DNA of 30,295 nt from a virus, in the IMG/VR virus record IMGVR_UViG_3300042862_000023, positions 1 through 30,295 of that record. One strand, written 5' to 3'. The position numbers and the translations under genes were made by a program. Shown here in pieces: positions 9,340 to 17,716 of this stretch. The notes beneath the pieces are model-generated. The model worked only from the letters and a program-made list of their open reading frames with translations, was not told the DNA's origin and searched no databases. Positions within the stretch are counted from its first letter, which is position 1. Every line of letters starts with the position of its first letter.

Positions 9340-10080
9340 TTATCCAATAATAGTTACTCTTACAGTAACTGGTGGATCAACGGCTGGTAAACCTAATGTA
9401 ATTGAAATATTTCCCGTGATATTATTTGCTTGTACAATAACCCCTGCTTGATTTGTAAGACTAATCCAATTTCCTGCAAAAAGATACATAATGTTAAATG
9501 TAAAATCTGATGCTTTAGTTGTGCTAACACCACAAGCTGATGATAATAAGCCACATGCTGTAAGTTCTGCACCTGCTATAGTTATTACTTGACCATCAAA
9601 TTCTATACCTGTAAATTCTTTTACAAACTTCTTAAGTCCATTTGCACTTATTGTATATTCAGTATTAGTACCTACAACATTTGAAGTAACTAAAATTCCA
9701 TTATCGCCAAGTATAGATACTGTTGGTAAGTTAGCAATTTCAGTACAAAAATAATTAGTTATTGAAACTAAAGCACCTAACACAGGAGTTCCTGAAACTA
9801 CTACTACATCTGTACCACATACTATGTTAGCACTAGTTGTAGTTCTACTACAAAAATAATCTACAATGTTATTGATAGCAGCTTCCATATTTGTATCATT
9901 AGGAACCACCACATCTGTGCCACATAAAATACTATCTCCTATATATATAGTACATTGTGCTTCTAAAACAAAATCACATTGAGGAGGAGTAGGACATGCT
10001 ACCGGAGTTGGGCATGGTGCAGGCGTTGTCAAGAAATTATCTTCACATCCACATTTTGCACATTTAGTATTTAAACCCAT
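9340..10080 (-). CDS. Cys-rich tail fibre / appendage protein
   Basis: A 246-aa protein. The N-terminus is a small Cys/Pro-rich module with CAKCGC at residues 7-12 and repeated PCPTP/ACPTP (21-33). Next come two copies of a roughly 35-residue unit starting near residues 51 and 86, each with CGTDVVV and ending in a hydrophobic-YFC helix. The C-terminal half is beta-rich (GDNGILVTS, GNWISLTNQAGV) and resembles trimeric fibre stalk and tip sequences. It follows the 509-aa fibre-like gene by 11 bases and is closed by a terminator. The short Cys-rich N-terminus is the likely virion-attachment segment. Host-receptor binding is inferred from context; there is no enzymatic motif. Confidence 0.6.
   Translation of the reverse strand: MGLNTKCAKCGCEDNFLTTPAPCPTPVACPTPPQCDFVLEAQCTIYIGDSILCGTDVVVPNDTNMEAAINNIVDYFCSRTTTSANIVCGTDVVVVSGTPVLGALVSITNYFCTEIANLPTVSILGDNGILVTSNVVGTNTEYTISANGLKKFVKEFTGIEFDGQVITIAGAELTACGLLSSACGVSTTKASDFTFNIMYLFAGNWISLTNQAGVIVQANNITGNISITLGLPAVDPPVTVRVTIIG
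9742..9930 (-). repeat. Two tandem ~35-residue coding repeats in the fibre gene
   Basis: Residues about 51-78 and 86-113 both run [IV]LCGTDVVV or IVCGTDVVVV, a variable loop, then a helix ending DYFC or NYFC. The spacing is 35 residues. The copies are diverged, so this is an old duplication within the gene. Confidence 0.65.
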
Positions 10081-10091
10081 GATAATATATT

Positions 10092-11621
10092 TTAATTTTG
10101 AATTAATTCTTGTATTAATAATTGAGCTTGAGTTAAAACAGAATTAGTTGAAGTATCTTTTGTTTTAAATTTCAAACTTATTGTTTCTCCTGGATTTAAT
10201 GTTACAACACTCATAAATGAAATATTATTATTTAGTTGACCATTTGAAAATCTAAATTCAACAGGATCTCCAGAAGGTGTAGTTAAAACTTTATCTGTTG
10301 ATACAGTATTTACAATATCTGTAATTAAAGCACCATCAAATAAATAACCACTTAAAAATGTTCTACCGGCAAAACTTTGATATTGAACTGTATCTACAAC
10401 ACCTACTGTTTTAACAATAGCACCATCAACCCAGTTTCCAATATCGGCATTATTTATAATTGAACCTGAAAACATTGTACTTACATCATAAGAAACTTGA
10501 ACTACAAATGTTGCTACAGTAAGTCCTAATGGGTATGTATAAGTTAAAGTAGAATATCCTGTAGGAAAATGATATACATCTACTGAAGGAACTAAATCAT
10601 CTTTAATCTGTACTGTTGAAACAATTTGATTAAAGAAATTTTCCTTTGGTTTAGTTACACCTGATACAGTATAAGTTTGACCACCATATACGTTAGGTGT
10701 AGATGTTGTTGTGAATGAAACACTTTCTGGTAAACCCAAATCTATAAATTGATATGTGCTATATCCTGATCTTAAATCACATAGAGCAACCCATAAATTA
10801 TTTACAGAAGCCGCTAAAGTTAATGGTGCATCTATCCAATTACTATAAGCCGTTGTCATTGTGTCCTCATTAAATGCAACAGATGTATCACTTGCAACTA
10901 CACAAATAGAACCTAAACTAGAACTAATATCAGCTATAGAACCTACTACTGTATAAAATGGACACCATAAATTATTTATAAAGGCATCTAATATAACATC
11001 AATCTGATAAGAATTGCCGCCAACAACTGTTGGAGATAATGTACAGTCAATAAAAACAGTTGGTAATGTAAAACTTGGAGCTGGCGCGTTTTCCAAAACA
11101 GTTACTCTTGCATCAATGTTATTAATTTGATTTTGCATTGTTGCAATAGTATCAATTAAATCACATAATTTTTCCGCAATCATTGTAACATAATCTGTTA
11201 ACTGCATAGTTGTTTGTGTACCAATAATAAAACATGGTGCTACAGAAACTACACAATCAGGACATGTATTTGATTGAGGGTAACTTATTGGATATGTTGT
11301 ACTTGTAGTATTAGGAGGATTAATTGTAGTTACTGTAACTACATTAGCATTCTCTAATGCACATATGTGTTCAATTAAAAATTGAATCAGTGCTTTAAAA
11401 TCTACTGGAGGACAGGCTGTTGAATTAAAACATGTTAGATCATAGTTATCTACATTAAGTTGATCTAGGATAGTACATAATTCTGTAGCCATTTTAGCAA
11501 CAACATCAGAGACTGTATCTCCCTTACATAATTTAATACATGCCAAGTCTGGTCCTTGCCAAATAACACAGTTACTTGATATAGGACTACATGGTGAATT
11601 ATCTAAATTTAACGGCTTCAT
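10092..11621 (-). CDS. Probable tail/head fibre protein with coiled-coil segments
   Basis: A 509-aa protein. The N-terminal signature CVIWQGPDLACIKLCKGD (residues 18-35), followed by a helix VVAKMATELCTILDQLN, recurs in fibre-like proteins of crAss-like and other Bacteroidota phages as I know them. A related helical unit recurs at about 140-177 and ends in a heptad-like TMQNQINNIDARVTVLEN, probably a trimeric coiled coil. The remainder (about 190-509) is beta-rich with many Thr, Val and Ser. About 16 cysteines lie mainly in the N-terminal half. A promoter-like motif lies just upstream at 11640-11652. Probably a virion appendage; head fibre versus tail fibre cannot be decided from sequence. 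Confidence 0.62.
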   Translation of the reverse strand: MKPLNLDNSPCSPISSNCVIWQGPDLACIKLCKGDTVSDVVAKMATELCTILDQLNVDNYDLTCFNSTACPPVDFKALIQFLIEHICALENANVVTVTTINPPNTTSTTYPISYPQSNTCPDCVVSVAPCFIIGTQTTMQLTDYVTMIAEKLCDLIDTIATMQNQINNIDARVTVLENAPAPSFTLPTVFIDCTLSPTVVGGNSYQIDVILDAFINNLWCPFYTVVGSIADISSSLGSICVVASDTSVAFNEDTMTTAYSNWIDAPLTLAASVNNLWVALCDLRSGYSTYQFIDLGLPESVSFTTTSTPNVYGGQTYTVSGVTKPKENFFNQIVSTVQIKDDLVPSVDVYHFPTGYSTLTYTYPLGLTVATFVVQVSYDVSTMFSGSIINNADIGNWVDGAIVKTVGVVDTVQYQSFAGRTFLSGYLFDGALITDIVNTVSTDKVLTTPSGDPVEFRFSNGQLNNNISFMSVVTLNPGETISLKFKTKDTSTNSVLTQAQLLIQELIQN

Positions 11622-11631
11622 ACTTTTTTAC

Positions 11632-11652
11632 TATTAATATAATATACAAATT
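11632..11652 (-). promoter_or_regulatory. Candidate late promoter motif upstream of the 509-aa fibre gene
   Basis: On the minus strand AATTTGTATATTATATTA occurs 10-30 bases before the ATG at 11621. The core TTTGTATATTATA is identical to that upstream of the scaffold candidate gene and differs by one added T from that upstream of the 561-aa gene. It is a shared motif in intergenic DNA; no start site is known. Confidence 0.45.
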
Positions 11653-11656
11653 ATAA

Positions 11657-13894
11657 TTAAGAATTGCAACTATTACATCCACAATCACTTGATTGATTAC
11701 ACCCACAGCTATTTGCTGGAGTACAATTAAAATCAGGATTATATAATGCTGCTATATCTATTAATTCTTTTTTAACTAACCAGTATTCATCATCTTCTGG
11801 GCAACAGTTTGCAATCCCATATCTTAAGTTAAGAACATTTCTATAGAGTATTTGAGATGCTCTACAAGAAATATTTTCATACTTTTCAATACTACATGCT
11901 GGTGTGTTATATCCTGGTTTAATACTTCTTTTAGGATATATAGTTGCAGGACATACTCCATTATTGCAATCACCAAAATAAGTATAATAACTTTGACAAG
12001 GATTAGTAACTACTGTAGTAGGTACTAAATTTGGTATACTTGAATACGGATGCCAAACTCCTATTGGACATTTTGCATCTGATGGTGGTAAATAATAATC
12101 AGGAATTCCTAAACTATTTGTTTTAACCCATTGAGTACCATTATAAAAAATACTTGCTACACCAACTACTTCCCATGAAGGTCTATAGTTAATTAGTGTA
12201 CCAGTAGAAAATAAAATGTTATACGTTGTTGTTGTTCCTACTGTAGTTGCTATAATAAGACAATTGCAATCTACAGGTTCTAACCATTTTATTAAACATA
12301 TTTTAGGACTAGTTTCTCCAGGAGCTACCGTAATAGATTGTACATCACCATAACAATCAATATAGTCATATGTATAGTTTATTGCATTATCATTTCTAAC
12401 ATTAGAACAAATACATGGTGCAGTAGTTATACACTCTAAACATGTTACAAAAGAATCTGTTACCGTAACAATACTTGGATTAACTGGAATTATAATTAAT
12501 TCAACTTCATAACAACCATCACAATTTGCTAGCTTTACAATCTTACCTATGTAGGCACCTAAGTCACTAGAAGTATCTATTGTTTCTTCTGTACTACATT
12601 CAGTTAATCTATAGTAGGGTCTTTCACATGTTGCACAATCTCTAAAAGATGTAATAATAGTTATTACTTGTATAGAAGGCGGGGCATAATTAATTAATTC
12701 TACTATGAAACATCCACAGTCTGTTAATAATGTTTCACCAACATATTGTGATAAATCTTGGTATGTATATTGAGTAGTATATACTCCAGTACAACTAGTT
12801 AATTTATAAGCCACTACAGTTTTACAAATTGCACAAGTAGCTGAACTAAAAGTTACACTAACATCAATAGCACACTCACAATCATCCTCAGTAGTTTCTA
12901 CTCTCCAACATTCTGTAAATCCTGCAATTTTAATTACATCATCATTAATAGCATGTGGTAATAAAACAAATGATGTACTATATTGAATATTTAATGGATC
13001 TTCACAATCAGTAAGTTTATAACATTTTTGTGGACATACATTATCTATACATGGTCCTAATGGTGTTATAATATAATTTGTATTAATATTACCTACTATA
13101 GGAAATGTTTTAGAACATATGGTTAACCATGGTAATGTTCCTGCTGGAGTAAACTCAACTAACTGATCTGACTCATCAACATACTTAACATAAGTAATTC
13201 CTTGAGCTCCTTCAATATAATAACATACAGTTTCACAATCACATGTTATTTCTGGATTAATTGTAACACTAACAGCACCTGAACAATCTGTACTTTCTAA
13301 TGTTGTTACGTATACACATCCTGTATAGCTACCAGAGGTAATATTAATAAATTGATCTAAATAACCTCCTAAGTCAATTGTTGTACTTACAAAAGGTTCT
13401 GTTACTCCATCACATGGAATTAAAACATAACAATCACAAGCAACAGAAGGAAATGACCATGAATAAAATCCATCACTTGCAATACATATTCCATCAACTA
13501 AAGTATATGATATAGTTTCTGAAGATTCAGGACATTCATTACAATATGTAAATGAATTACAATCAGGACATAGATCTGAATCTAAACATGTAAAACCTAC
13601 AACATATAAATCACCTAATAATCCGACCTGTGTAGTTGGAGGCATATTAAACATAGTTAAAACTACAGATGTTAAAGCAATAGGTGTTTCAACATAATAA
13701 CATCTACCAGGTACTAAAAACGCACCATAAGAATCTACATAAGGAGCCGGTCCAGTATATATATAAGTTCCAGGTTCATAAACCAATGGGCCTAAAAAAC
13801 CAGACATACTAAAAGATACTACATCATTTGAATCACAACATGATGTAAACTTATAATATCTTATTAACGGACTATCAACCGGATCTACTTTCAT
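11657..13894 (-). CDS. Large cysteine-rich repeat protein, probable virion appendage
   Basis: A 745-aa protein with 57 cysteines. The centre is built of ~62-66-residue modules, clearest at about 291-357, 362-424 and 427-488, with older copies at about 155-224 and 224-290. Each module runs Y-x-L-T-x-C, a beta segment, often 'DL..Y[IV]G', then C-x-C or C-x-x-C and a closing C-x-x-C. The N-terminal 112 residues look like a diverged module. The C-terminus (about 640-745) is different: it has YPKRSIKPGYNTPACS, a helical segment near 676-690 and a final run of CGC/CNSC pairs. I know this module type from large, uncharacterised phage virion proteins, but no function is established to my knowledge. 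It lies between two probable fibre genes and two small Cys-rich genes. No signal peptide or membrane helix is seen, so it probably folds in the cytoplasm and is stabilised by metal or, after release, by disulfides. Confidence 0.6.
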   Translation of the reverse strand: MKVDPVDSPLIRYYKFTSCCDSNDVVSFSMSGFLGPLVYEPGTYIYTGPAPYVDSYGAFLVPGRCYYVETPIALTSVVLTMFNMPPTTQVGLLGDLYVVGFTCLDSDLCPDCNSFTYCNECPESSETISYTLVDGICIASDGFYSWSFPSVACDCYVLIPCDGVTEPFVSTTIDLGGYLDQFINITSGSYTGCVYVTTLESTDCSGAVSVTINPEITCDCETVCYYIEGAQGITYVKYVDESDQLVEFTPAGTLPWLTICSKTFPIVGNINTNYIITPLGPCIDNVCPQKCYKLTDCEDPLNIQYSTSFVLLPHAINDDVIKIAGFTECWRVETTEDDCECAIDVSVTFSSATCAICKTVVAYKLTSCTGVYTTQYTYQDLSQYVGETLLTDCGCFIVELINYAPPSIQVITIITSFRDCATCERPYYRLTECSTEETIDTSSDLGAYIGKIVKLANCDGCYEVELIIIPVNPSIVTVTDSFVTCLECITTAPCICSNVRNDNAINYTYDYIDCYGDVQSITVAPGETSPKICLIKWLEPVDCNCLIIATTVGTTTTYNILFSTGTLINYRPSWEVVGVASIFYNGTQWVKTNSLGIPDYYLPPSDAKCPIGVWHPYSSIPNLVPTTVVTNPCQSYYTYFGDCNNGVCPATIYPKRSIKPGYNTPACSIEKYENISCRASQILYRNVLNLRYGIANCCPEDDEYWLVKKELIDIAALYNPDFNCTPANSCGCNQSSDCGCNSCNS
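12431..13432 (-). repeat. Coding repeats of ~64 residues in the 745-aa protein
   Basis: At least three clear modules and two weaker ones are arranged in tandem. Each starts with Y[KRV]L[TI]xC and ends in C-x-x-C or C-x-C. Protein-level similarity is clear, but DNA identity is low, so the copies are old and kept by selection on cysteine and aromatic positions. Confidence 0.65.
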
Positions 13895-13903
13895 CTTCTT
13901 TAA

Positions 13904-14104
13904 TTATTTATTGTATCTATCTGGACCCCAAGTAGTTGCTTTAATAACACGCGGTTCAGTAACTGATTTTGCACCTATTTTTGCAGCTTTGATTGAAGCC
14001 TCTAATGTATTAATGCATGATGAACATGCCGTTGCTCCGTTTGAAGCTGCTCTTTTTTGACATCCGCAGGACATATTAGCCCCGCAATTTGCACACTTTG
14101 CCAT
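13904..14104 (-). CDS. Small zinc-ribbon-like Cys-rich protein
   Basis: A 66-aa protein with six cysteines as C4-x-x-C7, C13-x-C15 and C27-x-x-C30, within a basic and Ser/Ala-rich context. This spacing suggests one or two zinc-binding knuckles. The start MAKCANCG resembles the MAKKCMSCGG start of the 206-aa basic protein at 17962-18582 and the KCAKCGC start of the 246-aa fibre gene, so a short Cys tag recurs in this region. It is tightly packed between structural genes, suggesting a minor virion or assembly component. I do not recognise a named family. Confidence 0.55.
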   Translation of the reverse strand: MAKCANCGANMSCGCQKRAASNGATACSSCINTLEASIKAAKIGAKSVTEPRVIKATTWGPDRYNK

Positions 14105-14125
14105 AACTTATTGGTTTTTAGTTTA

Positions 14126-14668
14126 TTAACAATTTACACATCCCATTTTCTTCAAAAGTTTTACAGCATAATTATATAAGCTCATTCCCTTTTGAGGTTC
14201 ATGACATGTTTCTACTTTTGCTTTTGCAGCTTGAAGATACATAAATATCATTCTTAATGCTTCAAGTTTTTCTTTAATTGCAAAAGGAGGATCACATGCA
14301 TTAACATCTACTCCACATAGAATATTGTTATACATGTTTAATGCTTTTGATATTCTCAAATGATTGTATTCTACATACACTTGTTCATTTGGAGATACAC
14401 TATATTTAATTATATAAATTCCATCTGGTATATCTACATAACTTGTACCACAGTCTGCTGTTTGTAAACCTAAGTCACAAGCAGTAATGTTTTCAATAAA
14501 TCCTGCAGTAACAGGAAGTTCAACTGAGTAAGTAAAACCTGGTACTGTAATAGCTAATGTCTCACACGTAACCGGAATAAGGTCCGTATAAACACTAGTA
14601 TCCATAACAGTCATTACACATGTATTTAAAACTGTAGGTACTTCTAAACTTAAGACGTGATTTGCCAT
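14126..14668 (-). CDS. Conserved structural protein, function unknown
   Basis: A 180-aa protein with nine cysteines. The first ~110 residues are beta-rich (LSLEVPTVLNTCVMTVMD, then VPGFTYSVELPV, then IPDGIYIIKYSV). The last ~70 are helical (IKEKLEALRMIFMYLQAAKA, then MSLYNYAVKLLKKMGC). A beta domain followed by a helical hairpin suits a tail, collar or fibre-adaptor protein. The ATG is only ten bases past the T-tract of the terminator of the upstream 561-aa gene, so it is expressed either by readthrough or from an A/T-rich promoter overlapping the terminator end. I recognise similar proteins as hypothetical virion-module proteins only. Confidence 0.55.
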   Translation of the reverse strand: MANHVLSLEVPTVLNTCVMTVMDTSVYTDLIPVTCETLAITVPGFTYSVELPVTAGFIENITACDLGLQTADCGTSYVDIPDGIYIIKYSVSPNEQVYVEYNHLRISKALNMYNNILCGVDVNACDPPFAIKEKLEALRMIFMYLQAAKAKVETCHEPQKGMSLYNYAVKLLKKMGCVNC

Positions 14669-14677
14669 AGTATATAA

Positions 14678-14717
14678 TAAAAAAAGGGGATAGGAGTTTA
14701 GAACTCTTCTCCCCTTT
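14678..14717 (-). terminator. Strong rho-independent terminator after the 561-aa gene
   Basis: On the minus strand AAAGGGGA and GAGTT form the 5' arm and AACTC and TCCCCTTT the 3' arm, with a three-base internal bulge on each side and a CTA loop, followed by TTTTTTATTATAT. It sits 25 bases past the stop at 14743. Confidence 0.85.
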
Positions 14718-14742
14718 ATGTTTTTTAAAATTGAGTTACTTA

Positions 14743-16428
14743 TTAGTTACAAGCAACTGTATTGTAAGGATTGTATTTAGGAATAGCAGGGAATGCAATT
14801 GGAACATCACATTCCGTATCACAAGCATATGCATTATCTAATACATTAGTTTCACATACACCACAAGCCTCTAACCAACCAGAAGTATCCGTTGCAAAAG
14901 TATTAAGAGCAACTAAAGAGAATATCTCTAACATGTACTGATCAGAATCAAATGTACCAGAAGGATTATAATTTCTTGGAACATTATGTTGTAACATATA
15001 TCTGTAGTATAAAGCACCTCTGTTAACTGAACTAATGATTTGGTTACCTTGAGTAATCTCACGGATACGTAAGTCTGTAGCTAAGAAGTTTTGTCTGTAA
15101 GATTCTGACATAGTCATATCTCTTACAACTGATTCTCCTAAACCTTGAACTTGTAATCCTTGACACTCAGTAACAACACATAATGAATCAAATGTACATG
15201 GGTCACCAGATAAGTCTACTTCAGAAGCATATAATCTAACTGGCTCAACTTCATAGAAGTCAGTCAATTGGAATGTACAATCACCAAATTTAGTATCAAC
15301 ATAAGCACCATTTAAGATTAAACCTGCACAAGCTCCGTCTGTATGACCAGCAGATACATAGTTATCCCAAGTAATAGCTCCATTAGCAGCTAAGAAAGTA
15401 GCAGAAGTTCCTGGTGCATATAATAACTGACCATCTTCTGCTTGTACAACTACTTGTACAAAAGGAGATACAATTGGATTGTTTGTAATTCCGCTAGCCC
15501 ATTTGATCATTACTTCAGTAGAGTCAACTGCAACTGGTGCAATAGATCCTTCTGGGCAACATCCTGTGTATGCATCAGCAGTATAGTAAGCATTGTGATT
15601 TAAGAAACGTAATGCTGGAGAACCTTTAACATCAATACGTAAGTTATAAGTCTCACCACATAAAAATTCTTTACAACACTCAGTTGTAATACCACATCCT
15701 ACTTGTGCATGAGCTTCAGTTAGAACAAGTACATCAGTTAATATAGCATCATTGTTACCACCTACAATTGTAAGATCATCATTTATAGTATATCCTTTTC
15801 CAGGATTTACAATAGTATAACTATCAATAGTACCACCAGTTACAACGATTTCTACAACAAGACCTGTTCCTGTACCACCTGTAGTAGTAGCAGTATAAGT
15901 ACCATTAGCATAACCTGTACCAGCAGTAAAAGTATCAAAATCTAAAATACCACCACCTGCAGTCCAATATGTAGAACCTACGTGGATTACATTATTTTGT
16001 GGAGTACATGGATTTACTTGATAAAATCTAGATACATATTTAGGGTTAACCATTTTAGACTTGTTAGTCTCTTGGTAACCACCTGCTAAAGGACCAATCT
16101 TATCATTTGAATAAATTGCTGAACCAGCAAGATATAAATTACAACAAGGTGCAAATCCTTCATCATTGATATCAACTGATAAATTTGTTTTTGGGTTAAA
16201 CCATCCAATGTACCCATCAGTAGTTTCTGTAGTAGCTGTACCGTAAGTACCAACTTTAATTGCAGATAATTGATTTAAACCATAAGTAGGAATACCATTT
16301 GATACCAAATAACCTAAAGATGTTGTAGCATTAACAGTAGTTCCATTTGGAAGAGTAACAGGAAACGCATTTTGTGTCGGTCCTGTTGCTAGAAAGCTTT
16401 TTTTGAAAGCATGATTAAAATAAGCCAT
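14743..16428 (-). CDS. Probably abundant virion protein of unknown role
   Basis: A 561-aa beta-rich protein with 19 cysteines. The N-terminus MAYFNHAFKKSFLATG, the segment AIYSNDKIGPLAGGYQE (about 104-120) and the C-terminal part (SESYRQNFLATDLRIRE and following) read as one conserved structural protein, which I know only as uncharacterised. Residues about 161-233 look like an inserted cysteine-free domain: GTGYANGTYTATTTGGTGTG, then GGTIDSYTIVNPGKGYT. This Gly/Thr-rich beta repeat type is common in phage tail and baseplate proteins. The gene has its own promoter-like motif (16460-16476), an A-rich leader and a strong terminator, the arrangement expected for a highly expressed virion protein. 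Candidates are a head decoration or fibre protein, or a major tail component; the sequence does not decide. Confidence 0.6.
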   Translation of the reverse strand: MAYFNHAFKKSFLATGPTQNAFPVTLPNGTTVNATTSLGYLVSNGIPTYGLNQLSAIKVGTYGTATTETTDGYIGWFNPKTNLSVDINDEGFAPCCNLYLAGSAIYSNDKIGPLAGGYQETNKSKMVNPKYVSRFYQVNPCTPQNNVIHVGSTYWTAGGGILDFDTFTAGTGYANGTYTATTTGGTGTGLVVEIVVTGGTIDSYTIVNPGKGYTINDDLTIVGGNNDAILTDVLVLTEAHAQVGCGITTECCKEFLCGETYNLRIDVKGSPALRFLNHNAYYTADAYTGCCPEGSIAPVAVDSTEVMIKWASGITNNPIVSPFVQVVVQAEDGQLLYAPGTSATFLAANGAITWDNYVSAGHTDGACAGLILNGAYVDTKFGDCTFQLTDFYEVEPVRLYASEVDLSGDPCTFDSLCVVTECQGLQVQGLGESVVRDMTMSESYRQNFLATDLRIREITQGNQIISSVNRGALYYRYMLQHNVPRNYNPSGTFDSDQYMLEIFSLVALNTFATDTSGWLEACGVCETNVLDNAYACDTECDVPIAFPAIPKYNPYNTVACN

Positions 16429-16459
16429 TTTATTTTTTTTTTAGTTAATAATATAATAT

Positions 16460-16476
16460 ACTATAATATAACAAAA
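16460..16476 (-). promoter_or_regulatory. Candidate late promoter motif upstream of the 561-aa gene
   Basis: On the minus strand TTTTGTTATATTATAGT lies about 32 bases before the ATG at 16428, inside a 66-base intergenic gap. The ATATTATAGTATA segment is shared exactly with the motif before the scaffold candidate gene. Confidence 0.5.
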
Positions 16477-16494
16477 CTTTTTGAATTAACAAAA

Positions 16495-17013
16495 TTATTT
16501 CAAGAAAAGTAACTTATACTTAGTGCTGTTAATTGAATCTTTTACAAGATCCAAATTGTTGACAATTTCTGAATAAGGCATCATACCTTGTAATTTATTT
16601 ACCATGTTGTACATGTCTCTTAAGTAACCTATAGCATCTGACACAGTATCTAGAGTTCTAATAGGTGAATCTTTATATGATAAAAGTTTTTCACATACTC
16701 CTTGATATCCTTCTATTAGTGTATCTGCTTGATCATGAAGCCCTTCATAAAAATTTCCAAGAGCTTTATGTGCTGCATAAGAACCATCTCCTTTTACTTT
16801 TAAATGAAGTCTATGAAAACTGATTGCTGCATTCATCATCTCTGTTGCACATGCTGCAGTCATTGTATCCAATGAACTTCCACCAACTCCTGTATCTGGA
16901 GTAGGTTCAGCTTTAGCAGGTTCATCTTTAGGTTGTGTAACAATAGGTTGGGGTCTACTAAGTGTCTTAGTAGGTTCTGGATTTCTTTTTAGTAATCTTG
17001 CTTTAGTTTCCAT
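16495..17013 (-). CDS. Dps/ferritin-like protein in the virion module
   Basis: A 172-aa protein. Residues 1-48 are a disordered basic/Pro-rich leader, and residues 49-172 form a helical domain. The segment around 67-104 (SFHRLHLKVKGDGSYAAH, then ALGNFYEGLHDQADTLIEGY) aligns without gaps to helices A-B of Dps. Against E. coli Dps ferroxidase ligands H51, H63, D67, D78 and E82, this protein has H70, H82, G86, D97 and E101: four of five at identical spacing. The 'KGxxS[FY]' turn also matches. Phage proteins of this kind exist as an uncharacterised family (I believe labelled DUF5856). A Dps-like role in binding iron or DNA, perhaps protecting packaged DNA, is inference; it could instead be a purely structural four-helix protein. 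It lies two bases after the ring/adaptor gene. Confidence 0.68.
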   Translation of the reverse strand: METKARLLKRNPEPTKTLSRPQPIVTQPKDEPAKAEPTPDTGVGGSSLDTMTAACATEMMNAAISFHRLHLKVKGDGSYAAHKALGNFYEGLHDQADTLIEGYQGVCEKLLSYKDSPIRTLDTVSDAIGYLRDMYNMVNKLQGMMPYSEIVNNLDLVKDSINSTKYKLLFLK

Positions 17014-17015
17014 AT

Positions 17016-17714
17016 TTAGTTATTTCTTTCAGCACCTTCTGTACCTCTAGCATATTGATTGCTTGATTCAATATCACCAGCTAGTATAGCAACTGCTTCA
17101 TCTATTATTACTTCTATAATATCATCTTTAAATTCACACTCTACATTAACTGGAGACTGTAAACTTGTATAAGGGTCAACACATCCTTGAATCTGAATTT
17201 TAATTGGCTGTCTGTAATATACAAAATCAGCTGAACCAACTTCAAAATCATTGTTAGTATATACATGAACCTGATTACCTATTAATGTTGCAAATGTTTC
17301 AGCCCATTCAAAACTAGGTTTCTTATTAGCATCTCTTAATAACTGGTTAAGGTTACCTTCTTCAGCAAGATAAACTGTCATTCTTCTTTTATCACAACAA
17401 TCCTTTTTAGCAAATACATCTACACGTTTCCATTGTAAATATTCACCTGGTAAGGCTGCAGTAGAATAATCTCCTTTATCTGTAAAAGATAAAGTTTGAG
17501 TAGACAATAAAACTTGTAAGTCATCTTTTCTTCTAGTGGATTGCTCATCACCTTCTTTAACAAGGTTGATACCATGAAGTTGTCTTCTAGTCCATTCAAC
17601 CTGTGCTTTATTAAAGCTCTCAACAATTTGCCAGCACTCTATGTTATCATAGTCATTAGAATCCAATTTATTGAGACGTTGTTTTATTTTTATTGTAATG
17701 GTACTATTTAACAT
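17016..17714 (-). CDS. Portal-proximal ring / head-tail adaptor protein (P22 gp4-like position)
   Basis: A 232-aa protein. The N-terminal helices (TIKIKQRLNKLDSNDYDN, then VESFNKAQVEWTRRQLHG, then EGDEQSTRRKDDLQVLL) have the pattern I recognise in crAss-like head-tail connector proteins, often called P22 gp4-like or ring protein. A beta-rich middle (QTLSFTDKGDYSTAALPGEY, then VYLAEEGNLNQLL) and an acidic C-terminal helix with VIIDEAVAILAG follow. The protein would dock on the portal after packaging and seal the head. It lies two bases from both neighbours, between the basic cassette and the Dps-like gene, so it is co-transcribed with both. Confidence 0.7.
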   Translation of the reverse strand: MLNSTITIKIKQRLNKLDSNDYDNIECWQIVESFNKAQVEWTRRQLHGINLVKEGDEQSTRRKDDLQVLLSTQTLSFTDKGDYSTAALPGEYLQWKRVDVFAKKDCCDKRRMTVYLAEEGNLNQLLRDANKKPSFEWAETFATLIGNQVHVYTNNDFEVGSADFVYYRQPIKIQIQGCVDPYTSLQSPVNVECEFKDDIIEVIIDEAVAILAGDIESSNQYARGTEGAERNN

Positions 17715-17716
17715 GA

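Noticed and set aside
16429-16494. A/T-rich gap as a replication origin
   Set aside because: It is only 66 bases, with no iterated binding sites; a promoter and leader explain it better.
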